Positions 1-7,259 of a DNA stretch of 23,335 nt are shown here, piece after piece. How positions within the stretch are numbered: the stretch's first letter is position 1; the number at the start of each line of letters is the position of its first letter. Position numbers and translations under genes: made by a program. Below the pieces are notes generated by a model that worked only from the letters and a program-made list of their open reading frames with translations, was not told the origin of the DNA and ran no database searches. Source of the DNA: Candidatus Brocadia sp. (lineage in GTDB: Bacteria > Planctomycetota > Brocadiia > Brocadiales > Brocadiaceae); the NCBI GenBank assembly GCA_030837935.1, contig JAUQXU010000029.1, forward strand, positions 1 to 23,335, in the 5' to 3' direction.

Positions 1-602
1 CCAATAACGTTGCCGCCTCGGACGCTGGCAACTGCAATGATTGGTGCTCCGGGGATATCCTGACGGTTGCTAAAGAAAGACTGCCGGTAGGCGGAGATGG
101 AGATTTCCGCGCATGCCTTACTCGCGCTGTACGGATCACGGCCACCCAGAGGGTCATTTTCCCGGTAGGCATATTCCCACTCCACATTTTCATACACCTT
201 ATCGGTAGTTATCATGATAACAATACAATTTCTGTTCTCGCGCCTCACGGCTTCAAGTACGTTCAGACTCCCCATGACATTCGTTTCAAAAGTTTCGTAA
301 GGTTCGTCGTAAGCTTGTCGAACGAGTGGTTGAGCAGCCAGATGAAAAATAAAATCAGGTGTATGTTTGCTGATCCTTGCCTGTATGGTATCAAGTGACC
401 GGACATCCCCTCGTATATCGGCTGTCAGACGCTCATTAAGTTGGACTGCGGCAAACAGTGAAGGCTCTGTAGGAGGCTCAAGGGAATAGCCCACAACGTT
501 TGCACCCAGTAAAAGTAACCATTCACTTAGCCACGACCCTTTAAATCCAGTATGCCCGGTAATAAAAACTGTTTTGCCTTTGTATACGTCACCAAAGACC
601 AT
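1..602 (-). CDS. rfbG: CDP-glucose 4,6-dehydratase, N-terminal 200 residues (runs off left edge)
   Basis: Reading from the ATG at 602 towards base 1 gives about 200 residues with no stop, so the 3' part lies outside the window. It is an extended short-chain dehydrogenase. The NAD-binding motif GHTGFKG is at residues 16-22, the HLAAQPLV stretch at 87-94, the catalytic TTDKVY at 132-137, and the YSASK pair (Tyr158, Lys162) follows DPLGGRDP. The combination GHTGFKGSWL, TTDKVYEN and LGGRDPYSASKACAE is characteristic of CDP-glucose 4,6-dehydratase rather than GDP-mannose or dTDP-glucose dehydratases. The enzyme makes CDP-4-keto-6-deoxyglucose, a precursor of dideoxy or branched sugars in surface polysaccharide. 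A purine-rich ribosome site (AAAGGGGGA) precedes the ATG. It is divergent from cobU. Family assignment is firm; the sugar end product cannot be inferred here. Confidence 0.9.
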   Translation of the reverse strand, partial: MVFGDVYKGKTVFITGHTGFKGSWLSEWLLLLGANVVGYSLEPPTEPSLFAAVQLNERLTADIRGDVRSLDTIQARISKHTPDFIFHLAAQPLVRQAYDEPYETFETNVMGSLNVLEAVRRENRNCIVIMITTDKVYENVEWEYAYRENDPLGGRDPYSASKACAEISISAYRQSFFSNRQDIPGAPIIAVASVRGGNVI

Positions 603-1045
603 CGTTCGTCCCCCTTTTTTTACTTGAACGTATCCGTTATTTAAGAAGCTAATATGTTAACGGCTATTAACTATCATTTACTATTGACTTAGTTGATCCA
701 GAATATCGTTAATGCTATGAATCGCAAGTCTTTAAACGAGGTTTTTCTTTAAGGTAAAGATTGCCTGCGAAGTTAGGAGAAAAAGCCCATATTGGGTCAG
801 CTAAGTCAATAAGCAAAACCACTCTAAAATATAGACAATAAATACTATAAATGTCAACATGTAAAAAATAAAATACATACTTCAGGCCGGAAAAAATTGA
901 TATTGCTGATGGTGAAAATTTCATAGTTAAATTACCTTGAAAGGTTTGAAAATACTATTAGAATAAGATAGTATAAAATTTATAAATGTTTATACATCTC
1001 GTATTCTGATAAACTATCTATTATCTCAAGCAGTATGATGTAAAA
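603..1045. other. AT-rich divergent intergenic region, no gene seen
   Basis: This gap separates the divergent rfbG and cobU genes and must hold promoters for both. A 69-codon minus-strand reading frame (715-924) has no ribosome site and no recognisable composition, so I do not call it. The region is strongly AT-rich with many short TAT/ATA runs. No tRNA, riboswitch or convincing hairpin was seen. Confidence 0.6.
946..974 (+). promoter_or_regulatory. possible sigma70-type promoter for cobU-holA
   Basis: TTGAAA at 946-951 is followed after 17 bases by TAGTAT at 969-974 (4 of 6 matches to the -10 consensus), about 70 bases before the cobU start. In such AT-rich DNA, chance matches are frequent, so this is a weak call. 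Confidence 0.25.
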
Positions 1046-1597
1046 ATGGCAAAAATAACCTTCGTTTTAGGTGGCGCACGGAGCGGCAAGTCTGCCTTTG
1101 CAGAAGGACTTGCTAAAAAGTATAATGCCGTGGTTTATATAGCTACCGCAGAAGCTAAAGATGAAGAAATGCGCGAACGGGTTCAGACACATCGCGCCAG
1201 ACGTCCCCTTAACTGGAAGACCATCGAGTCTTCTTATTGTGTAGACAGGGTGGTGTCTGACCTGAATGGCAAGGCAGGGCTTGTTTTAATTGATTGCATT
1301 ACCCTCTATATTACGAATATGTTTTTGAATTCTGCTGGTTGTTCAGACATGAAGACGGTGGATCTAAAACAGAGGCAGAAGTATATCATGGCAGAGATTA
1401 ACAAACTCATTCAGGTGTGCCGCGAGTCGAGGTCTGATGTTATTGTCATATCAAATGAGGTTGGTCTTGGTATTGTACCAGACAATGCCTTGTCTCGCGA
1501 ATTTCGGGATATTGCAGGTTATGCAAACCAAAGTCTTGCCGGTGAAGCAGATGAGGTTTATTTTATGGTAGCTGGAATTGCCCAGAGGCTAAAATAA
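1046..1597 (+). CDS. cobU: bifunctional adenosylcobinamide kinase / adenosylcobinamide-phosphate guanylyltransferase
   Basis: This 183-residue protein has the usual CobU length. The P-loop GGARSGKS is at residues 9-16. The HRARRP block has His49, equivalent in position to the histidine that is guanylylated in Salmonella CobU. The block EVGLGIVP followed by LSREFRDIAGYANQ is the conserved second half. CobU phosphorylates adenosylcobinamide and then transfers GMP to it, giving adenosylcobinamide-GDP in the nucleotide-loop assembly of cobalamin; it is cytosolic. No strong Shine-Dalgarno precedes the ATG. The TAA overlaps the ATG of holA by one base (TAATG), implying co-translation. No other cobalamin genes are in the window, so this is a dispersed cob gene. 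Confidence 0.93.
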   Translation: MAKITFVLGGARSGKSAFAEGLAKKYNAVVYIATAEAKDEEMRERVQTHRARRPLNWKTIESSYCVDRVVSDLNGKAGLVLIDCITLYITNMFLNSAGCSDMKTVDLKQRQKYIMAEINKLIQVCRESRSDVIVISNEVGLGIVPDNALSREFRDIAGYANQSLAGEADEVYFMVAGIAQRLK

Positions 1598-2589
1598 TGG
1601 ATATTTACCAGTTCAGGACCTTAATGAATAAAGACAATAAGCTTCCGGTCTTTATTTTTTTTGGAGACGAAGCATTTTTTATCCATGAGGCGCTTTCAGC
1701 AGTAAAGGCTAATGTGCTCAAAGATAACGACCCTACTCTGGCATTGATTGAATTTAGCGGGAACGAGACTTCCGGTGGGGTAATTTTTGATGAATTAAGG
1801 ACATTACCATTTTTTTCCAGTAGGAACAAGTTGGTGGTTGTAGAAGAGGCAGATGTGTTCGTCGAAAAAAACCGCGAGATACTCGAAAAATATATACTGG
1901 CACCTGCAAGCCATGCTAAGCTGGTTCTCGTATGCAATAAATGGGATAAGAGGACGAAATTGTCAACCCTTGTTGATAAGGTGGGCATTTCTATTGAGTG
2001 CAAAAAGTTAAAAGAACACTCCTTGCCAAACTGGGTACAGACTCATGCAAGGCATTACAAAAAAGAAATCACCGCCCTGGCAGCGCAGCGACTGGTTGAT
2101 GATGTAGGGAACAATTTAGCGATCCTGGATAAACATCTTGAAAAGTTGTCTATTTACCTGAACGAGAAGACCACCATCGATGAAAGAGACGTGGATGCCC
2201 TCGTGGGTGTCGATAGAAGCCGCACGGTATTTGAACTAACGGATGCCGTTGCTCAAAGAGATGTGGCACTGGCACTAAAAGTCCTGAGCCAAATGTTAAC
2301 TCATGGAGAAGATTCGGTGAGGATTATTAGTTTGTTGGCCTGGCAAATTAAGCGTCTGTGGAGGGCAAAACAAATGCTAAATCAAGGAGGGAATGAGCAG
2401 AAAGTCGCATCTGAGTTACAGATCATACCGTTCTTTGCAAAGCGTTTTTTTGAACAGGTTAAACTTTATACTGATGAGGATCTGATGAAAAACCATGCGC
2501 TTTTACTGGAAACTGATGTGAAAAGCAAGACCAGTTCTTTGAGCACGCAATTATTGCTGGAATTGCTTGTGTACAAATTATGTGTTTAA
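1597..2589 (+). CDS. holA: DNA polymerase III subunit delta
   Basis: A 330-residue protein with the HolA architecture: the N-terminal degenerate AAA+ part begins with the VFIFFGDEAFFIHEA block (about 18-32), followed by the KLVVVEEAD strand, a middle helical part, and a C-terminal collar domain. The ISLLAWQIKRLWRAKQML stretch at about 247-264 is typical of delta subunits. Delta is the clamp-loader subunit that opens the beta sliding clamp during replication. Like other delta subunits it has no functional Walker A motif. The start overlaps the cobU stop by one base and no separate ribosome site is evident, so translation is probably coupled to cobU. Length is close to the usual 330-345 residues. 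Confidence 0.92.
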   Translation: MDIYQFRTLMNKDNKLPVFIFFGDEAFFIHEALSAVKANVLKDNDPTLALIEFSGNETSGGVIFDELRTLPFFSSRNKLVVVEEADVFVEKNREILEKYILAPASHAKLVLVCNKWDKRTKLSTLVDKVGISIECKKLKEHSLPNWVQTHARHYKKEITALAAQRLVDDVGNNLAILDKHLEKLSIYLNEKTTIDERDVDALVGVDRSRTVFELTDAVAQRDVALALKVLSQMLTHGEDSVRIISLLAWQIKRLWRAKQMLNQGGNEQKVASELQIIPFFAKRFFEQVKLYTDEDLMKNHALLLETDVKSKTSSLSTQLLLELLVYKLCV

Positions 2590-2627
2590 TATATCTTAAA
2601 ACAAAGTGATTTAAGAAAGGAAATGAA

Positions 2628-3275
2628 ATGAAGTTTTTTATTGATACGGCAGATGTAAAAGAGATTCGGGAGGCGCACAGTTTAGGCATACTGGACGGAG
2701 TGACAACGAATCCCTCGCTGATAGCCAAGACTGGCAGACATTTTCGTGAAACTATTGAAGAAATTTGTTCCATCGTGAAAGGTCCTGTCAGTGCCGAGGT
2801 GGTGAGCCTTGATACGGAAGGCATGCTCAAAGAAGCACGGGAACTGGCAAAGATAGCCGATAATATTGTGGTCAAAATTCCCTTAATAAAAAACGGCTTA
2901 AAAGCAGTAAAAAGATTGGCGGAGGAAGGTATTAAAACCAACGTGACCCTCTGTTTCTCATCGAATCAAGCCCTTTTGGCGGCGAAGGCTGGCGGTACCT
3001 ATGTGAGCCCGTTTGTCGGGAGACTGGATGACAGAGGTCAGGCAGGTATGGAGCTGATACAGGAAATCCGCACCATCTATGATAACTATGGTTTTCAAAC
3101 AGAAATTATCGTTGCCAGCATCCGCAACCCCCTTCATGTCCGTGATGCTGCGTTAATGGGGGCAGATGTTGCCACAATCCCCTTTAATGTCTTTGATTTG
3201 CTCGTTCAGCACCCGCTTACGGATGATGGTGTTAAACGGTTTCTGGCAGATTGGGAGAAGGTGCCGAAAAAATAA
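2628..3275 (+). CDS. tal: TalC/MipB-type transaldolase (class I aldolase)
   Basis: A 215-residue single-domain class I aldolase of the short transaldolase / fructose-6-phosphate aldolase subfamily. The N-terminal FIDTADVKEI and GVTTNPSLIAK are diagnostic, and Lys83 in NIVVKIPL is the Schiff-base lysine. Two positions separate true transaldolases from FSA: Glu57 (SAEVVS) where FSA has Gln, and Phe129 (VSPFVGR) where FSA has Tyr. Both residues here are the transaldolase type, so I expect sedoheptulose-7-phosphate / glyceraldehyde-3-phosphate exchange in the non-oxidative pentose phosphate pathway. The start is supported by AGAAAGG upstream. It follows holA by 38 bases and could be in the same transcript. 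Confidence 0.92.
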   Translation: MKFFIDTADVKEIREAHSLGILDGVTTNPSLIAKTGRHFRETIEEICSIVKGPVSAEVVSLDTEGMLKEARELAKIADNIVVKIPLIKNGLKAVKRLAEEGIKTNVTLCFSSNQALLAAKAGGTYVSPFVGRLDDRGQAGMELIQEIRTIYDNYGFQTEIIVASIRNPLHVRDAALMGADVATIPFNVFDLLVQHPLTDDGVKRFLADWEKVPKK

Positions 3276-3308
3276 AAGAACGGATTTTAAGAAGATCGGA
3301 GTAAATAA

Positions 3309-4484
3309 TTGTTCAAACCTACCAAGAGTAAACTGAGTATCTTTTTCCTGGTCTTAACGTTTCTTCCCCTGGTTATCATGCGTTTGATTGTCTATCCCAT
3401 TACCTTTCAAACCTTAAAAGAGGAAATCATCAGAAACCTGGAGATAGCGGCGCATAAGCAATCGGAACTGATTACACAATGGATGGAAAAGTGTACCACG
3501 GATGCCCAAAGTCTTGCGAATAATCCCCTTATCCTTCCGGTGATCCAGTCGGCTCAGGAAGGAACTGCTGGTGGAGGGTTATTACACAATCTGAATACGA
3601 CTCAATACTTTGACTACCTTTGGAAGGAGTATGATCATAAGGAGATCTTTATTGCAGATCGCAATGGTAGGGTAAAGATTGCATCAAGGAAAGAGCTTGC
3701 GGGGACAGATATATCGACGAAAGACTTTTTCCGAACGGCCATTGCCGGGGCTTTTTTTACTTCCAACATTATACCGTCAGACATCCCCATTGAGAATGAG
3801 GCAGGTGAGTTAGAGGTTGGTGTGCCTACCCTGTTTGTTTCTGTTCCTGTAAAGGATAAATCGAATGCTGTTGCTGGTACTGTGACGATCAGGATTGATG
3901 TGTCTGCAATGAATGCCTTGATGCAGAATGTTCATCTGGGAAAGACGGGAGAAACATACCTGGTCAATGCGCAGGGGTATATGCTAACTGAGTCGCGGTT
4001 TACAGAAGATTTAAAAGAACACGGGCGGATTAAAAAAAGATCTGCTATGGAATTGAAGGTTGTAGATCCGCTGACGGGTAAGTTGACGAAGGGGGTTAGC
4101 GAGTGTACAGAAGGTTCAGAAGGGTTTCATGCAAATGGATACCCCGACTATCGTGGTGTAAGTGTTCTGGGATTTTGGCATTGGATGCCTGATTATGGGT
4201 GGGGTGTGATTGCCGAGATTGATGTTCATGAGGGTTATGGAACAGTTTATAAATTGCGTAATTATATTATGCTCGTTTTCGGAACGATGGCGATCGCAGT
4301 TACCATCATTGCCTTCTTTTTGGGAAAAAAGATTTCAGCGTCTATACATTACCTTACCGGAATTTCGAGAAAGATTGCCGATGGTGATTATAGTATCAGG
4401 GCCGTTTATCAATCGGATGACGAGGTTGGGGAACTTGCTTGTGCCATAAATAAGATGGCGGAGACTCTGGAAACAAGGTCATGA
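3309..4484 (+). CDS. double-Cache membrane sensor ending in a HAMP domain, no output domain
   Basis: A 391-residue protein starting at a TTG with GGAG seven bases upstream. A transmembrane helix lies at about 10-32. An extracytoplasmic sensor region follows at about 35-315, with features of a dCache domain (the EIFIADRNGRVKIASR strand at about 112-127, then TDISTKDFFRTAI, and GKTGETYLVNAQGYML at about 211-226). A second transmembrane helix is at about 318-339 and a HAMP linker at 340-391 (ISRKIADGDYSIR...DEVGELACAINKM). The frame stops right after HAMP, so no kinase, GGDEF, phosphatase or chemoreceptor signalling domain is present. The next gene, rarA, is unrelated. Either it is a stand-alone sensor that pairs with another protein, or it is the truncated front of a larger receptor. 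The ligand is unknown. Confidence 0.85.
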   Translation: MFKPTKSKLSIFFLVLTFLPLVIMRLIVYPITFQTLKEEIIRNLEIAAHKQSELITQWMEKCTTDAQSLANNPLILPVIQSAQEGTAGGGLLHNLNTTQYFDYLWKEYDHKEIFIADRNGRVKIASRKELAGTDISTKDFFRTAIAGAFFTSNIIPSDIPIENEAGELEVGVPTLFVSVPVKDKSNAVAGTVTIRIDVSAMNALMQNVHLGKTGETYLVNAQGYMLTESRFTEDLKEHGRIKKRSAMELKVVDPLTGKLTKGVSECTEGSEGFHANGYPDYRGVSVLGFWHWMPDYGWGVIAEIDVHEGYGTVYKLRNYIMLVFGTMAIAVTIIAFFLGKKISASIHYLTGISRKIADGDYSIRAVYQSDDEVGELACAINKMAETLETRS

Positions 4485-4568
4485 GTGCCAGAACCACAGA
4501 ACGATGAAAAAAGTATCTGATATTTTCATTTTTTGTTGAATGAATTTTAAATCATAAAGGGAGTATGG

Positions 4569-5909
4569 GTGACGATAAAAAAGCCACAAAGAGGGTTGTT
4601 TGACACAAAGGTAAATACGATAAAAAAGTCTCCTCTTGCCGACCGAATAAGACCACTGGATTTGAAAGAGTTTGTGGGACAGGAACACCTCGTTGGTCCT
4701 GACAAGATACTCCGGAGGCTTGTGGAAAACAAAGAGCTTGTGTCTCTGATATTTTGGGGACCTCCTGGGGTGGGAAAAACGACGCTGGCCTCTATCATTG
4801 CGCAGGCAATGGACGCACATTTTGTCTCATTTTCGGCTGTGTTATCGGGGGTCAAGGACATTCGGGTTGTTATTGAGGAAGCGAAAGAGCAGATGAAATT
4901 TTATGGTAAAAAAACCATCCTCTTCGTAGATGAGATTCACCGTTTTAACAAGGCCCAGCAGGATGCCTTCCTTCATCATGTGGAAGACGGCACGATAACC
5001 CTCATTGGTGCTACTACGGAGAACCCTTCCTTTGAGGTGAATGCGCCACTTCTGTCCCGTTGTAAGGTGCTGGTACTGGAGCAACTTACCGAAGAGCATC
5101 TCAAAGCCATTATGACGAATGCCCTTATGGATAAGGAACGAGGGCTTGGCAATATGAACATAGAGATGCAAAACGATGCCTTTGATTTCATTGCGCGCCT
5201 TGCTCAGGGAGATGCGCGCGTGGCCTTAAACGCCTTGGAATCAGCTGTTATGCTTGCGAAACCGGATCAGGAAGACAAACGGGTGGTGACCATAGAGATT
5301 GCCCAGGAGTCAATGCAACGAAAGGCGCTCCTCTATGACAAGGGAGGGGAAGAGCACTATAACGTGATTTCTGCCTTTATCAAATCCATGCGTGGCAGTG
5401 ATCCCGATGCAGCCCTTTATTGGCTGGCCCGCATGCTGGATGCTGGCGAGGACCCGCTCTTTGTTGCACGGCGCATGATCATATTTGCCTCAGAGGATAT
5501 TGGAAATGCAGACCCCGGTGCCCTCCGGCTGGCAGTTGCTGCCAAGGATGCCTTTCATTTTGTGGGGATGCCGGAAGGGTGGATACCTCTTGCCCAATGC
5601 GTGACCTACCTTGCCTTAGCACCCAAGAGCAATGCCTCTTATATGGCTTATTTAGCGGCGCTGAAAGATGTGAAAGAGAAAGGCGCCTTGCCAGTACCAT
5701 TCCATGTCAGAAATGCTCCTACATCCCTGATGAAAGACCTGGGATATGGCATGGGTTACAAATACCCTCATAGTTTTGGCGGGTATGTAGAACAGTTTTA
5801 TCTGCCTGACGAACTGCAAGACAGGGAATACTACAAGCCAACGGATAATGGATTTGACAAGGTGATCAAAGAGCGGCTTGCACTTTATAAAAAAGGACGC
5901 GGCAAATGA
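4569..5909 (+). CDS. rarA: replication-associated recombination protein A (MgsA/RarA AAA+ ATPase)
   Basis: A 446-residue AAA+ ATPase of the RarA/MgsA/WRNIP1 family. After PLADRIRPLDLKEFVGQEHL, the Walker A GPPGVGKTT is at 64-72. The Walker B strand ILFVDEIHRF is at 117-126, followed by FNKAQQDAFL. The sensor-1/arginine-finger segment GATTENPSFEVN...LLSRC and the C-terminal tetramerisation part (MRGSDPDAALYWLARML, EDIGNADPGAL, YKYPHSFGGYV) are all present. RarA acts at stalled replication forks with SSB. I start at the GTG at 4569 because AAGGGAG at 4557-4563 is well spaced and the nearby ATG at 4565 is out of frame. The gene is full length. Confidence 0.94.
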   Translation: MTIKKPQRGLFDTKVNTIKKSPLADRIRPLDLKEFVGQEHLVGPDKILRRLVENKELVSLIFWGPPGVGKTTLASIIAQAMDAHFVSFSAVLSGVKDIRVVIEEAKEQMKFYGKKTILFVDEIHRFNKAQQDAFLHHVEDGTITLIGATTENPSFEVNAPLLSRCKVLVLEQLTEEHLKAIMTNALMDKERGLGNMNIEMQNDAFDFIARLAQGDARVALNALESAVMLAKPDQEDKRVVTIEIAQESMQRKALLYDKGGEEHYNVISAFIKSMRGSDPDAALYWLARMLDAGEDPLFVARRMIIFASEDIGNADPGALRLAVAAKDAFHFVGMPEGWIPLAQCVTYLALAPKSNASYMAYLAALKDVKEKGALPVPFHVRNAPTSLMKDLGYGMGYKYPHSFGGYVEQFYLPDELQDREYYKPTDNGFDKVIKERLALYKKGRGK

Positions 5910-6012
5910 ACAATGAGTGGTGAAATCTTGTATTATTTTGTATTATTGAAGAGATCATTCTTGACGAGGCATTCCGTAAGAGTACTGATTTCTGGGTTAT
6001 TAAGCAGTATTT

Positions 6013-6387
6013 CTATACCATTCCCATAATCTCATCCACCATTGAAGATATTTTTGCGAATCTCTCCTTCTGTATACCCCCGCCGACAGCCTTTGCCTCA
6101 GCTATCTTTCCTGCAAAGAAATTAGGAATCACCTCGTTATCTCGTGTGTTCCTGAAGACATCCCATGCTGCCTTCATGTCCTTCAGCTTGGCCTCCACAT
6201 TCGTACCTTTAGCCTTTTCTATCAATTTAGGAAAAAGCGCCAGTGTTTCCCCGGTAAGTTTCTTTACCGTTGTCCTGCATCCCTCTTGCTTCGTCTTATC
6301 GCTTTCCCCAAGCATGGTAACAAGCGCTGTCCTTGCATCCACAAACTTCGTCTTAAGACCATTAATATCCTCTTTGCTCACTGCCAT
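6013..6387 (-). CDS. small helical protein of unknown function
   Basis: This 124-residue frame has a very strong ribosome site (TAAGGAGGATAAAAT before the ATG at 6387), which makes it a real gene despite lacking a recognised family. The sequence is lysine-rich and almost wholly predicted helical, with no signal peptide or transmembrane segment; helices are broken at Gly/Pro-Asn positions (LFPKLIEKAKG, VIPNFFAGK, VGGGIQKE). A three- or four-helix bundle is likely. It converges on rarA with about 100 bases between the two stops and no obvious terminator hairpin. Upstream is the gene-poor stretch 6388-7259, so it probably has its own promoter. I do not assign a function. Confidence 0.7.
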   Translation of the reverse strand: MAVSKEDINGLKTKFVDARTALVTMLGESDKTKQEGCRTTVKKLTGETLALFPKLIEKAKGTNVEAKLKDMKAAWDVFRNTRDNEVIPNFFAGKIAEAKAVGGGIQKERFAKISSMVDEIMGMV

Positions 6388-6539
6388 ATTTTATCCTCCT
6401 TATACTTTAAGTCTTCGCCTTGCTGTATATCTTTATCCTTAGTTCCTGTAGACTTATGGAAGTTTTTATCATTCTTCCCTACCTCACCTCTAAAGAAAGA
6501 TTTAAGATACAGCAGAGTACCTTCACTCCGGTCTGGTTG

Positions 6540-6720
6540 TGTTCTCCTTACCATTTTCACTACTATGGACTCATCCGCCACCCTCTCGCCTGTCAGCCTA
6601 CTTCGCCTTTCGACTTATAAGGCTTACCTTGCTCCTGTCGTTTCTTCCAGGATCGATGAGGGATTCCTCTCAGTTGATAGTGCCTCTTTCTATCCGTGTC
6701 GCCGCTGATACCCCCCCACT
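6540..6720 (-). mobile_element. possible relic of a group II intron around the start of its reverse-transcriptase ORF
   Basis: On the minus strand the DNA around 6560-6620 contains TGACAGGCGAGAGGGTGGCG and GGATGAGTCCATAGTAGTG, in which a short frame starts MADESIVVK. From memory this resembles the segment just ahead of, and encoding, the first residues of some group II intron-encoded proteins. No reverse transcriptase domain (YADD) follows, and neither a 5' GUGCG end nor a domain V hairpin was found, so at most a decayed fragment remains. A similarity search of this segment is needed. Confidence 0.3.
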
Positions 6721-7029
6721 GTTCTTCTCCCTCTCAGCCAGTTTTGGTAAAAAAATCTTGCTTTCGCCTATAATTGACAGGCTCAGCCAGTGGTTCTTAT
6801 CTTTTACGAAGCTACTTCTACGTTCACGTTCGTTTTTAGTCGCATTATAGAGAAAATACACGAAAAAGCTGCTCAATATACCCCGGAATAGATAGAATCC
6901 GATATTTCCAATGCAATAAAAGAGACAAGAAAAAGAAGATGTGGCCATTAAGTTTGACAAGGAGGTTTCCTCGTTCTTTTTACCATATGGCATATCTATC
7001 GTTTCCGTAGCAAAATTCCTGGCTTTCAT
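6670..7029 (-). CDS. doubtful small membrane protein
   Basis: A frame of about 119 codons from the ATG at 7029 (a TTG two codons earlier is also possible). AGGA lies about eight bases upstream. A hydrophobic stretch (about residues 33-62, FSCLFYCIGNIGFYLF...FVYFLYNA) could be one or two membrane helices, followed by a charged tail. Its 3' part overlaps the DNA that looks like intron relic, so it may be chance or junk coding. No family recognised. Confidence 0.2.
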   Translation of the reverse strand: MKARNFATETIDMPYGKKNEETSLSNLMATSSFSCLFYCIGNIGFYLFRGILSSFFVYFLYNATKNERERRSSFVKDKNHWLSLSIIGESKIFLPKLAEREKNSGGVSAATRIERGTIN

Positions 7030-7080
7030 AAACAAATCCTAAAATCCCTTCCCCTTGTACGCAAAAATTGCATATTATGA

Positions 7081-7250
7081 TTTTTTGGACATCATTATTA
7101 AGACTAACCACAGGGTACACTGAGAGATGGATTATTGCAGAACGCAGACGACAGACATCCAGAATACATTATCTGTTGTCGGTTATCTGCAATCTATACT
7201 TTGTGCACCCTGTGGTTTTATATAATCCGTGTTCTTCTGCGTCCAAAACA
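7081..7250. repeat. imperfect palindromic, MITE-like element
   Basis: AACCACAGGGTACAC at 7106-7120 matches the inverse of GTGCACCCTGTGGTT at 7203-7217 at 14 of 15 positions. Inside, ATTGCAGA (7134-7141) pairs with TCTGCAAT (7186-7193), and GACGACAGA (7147-7155) pairs with TCTGTTGTC (7172-7180) with one mismatch. Outside, TTTTTTGGAC (7081-7090) faces GTCCAAAACA (7241-7250), the left arm having lost some 13 bases relative to the right. The whole could fold as one long hairpin. It lies 10 bases after the papain-gene stop and may also act as a transcript 3' end. Confidence 0.65.
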
Positions 7251-7259
7251 TTTTTCTAA

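Larger units (their letters stand above)
6388..7259. other. 872-base stretch with no convincing gene; decayed elements
   Basis: No well-supported coding region is seen. Minus-strand frames at 6378-6581 (67 codons) and 6670-7035 (121 codons) exist, but the first overlaps the ribosome site of the downstream gene and seems part of a decayed element. The second is treated separately. The stretch also contains the palindromic element at 7081-7250. Confidence 0.6.

Noticed and set aside
6378..6581. 67-codon minus-strand frame as a gene
   Set aside because: It overlaps the ribosome site and start of the 124-residue gene and lies in DNA that resembles a decayed mobile element.
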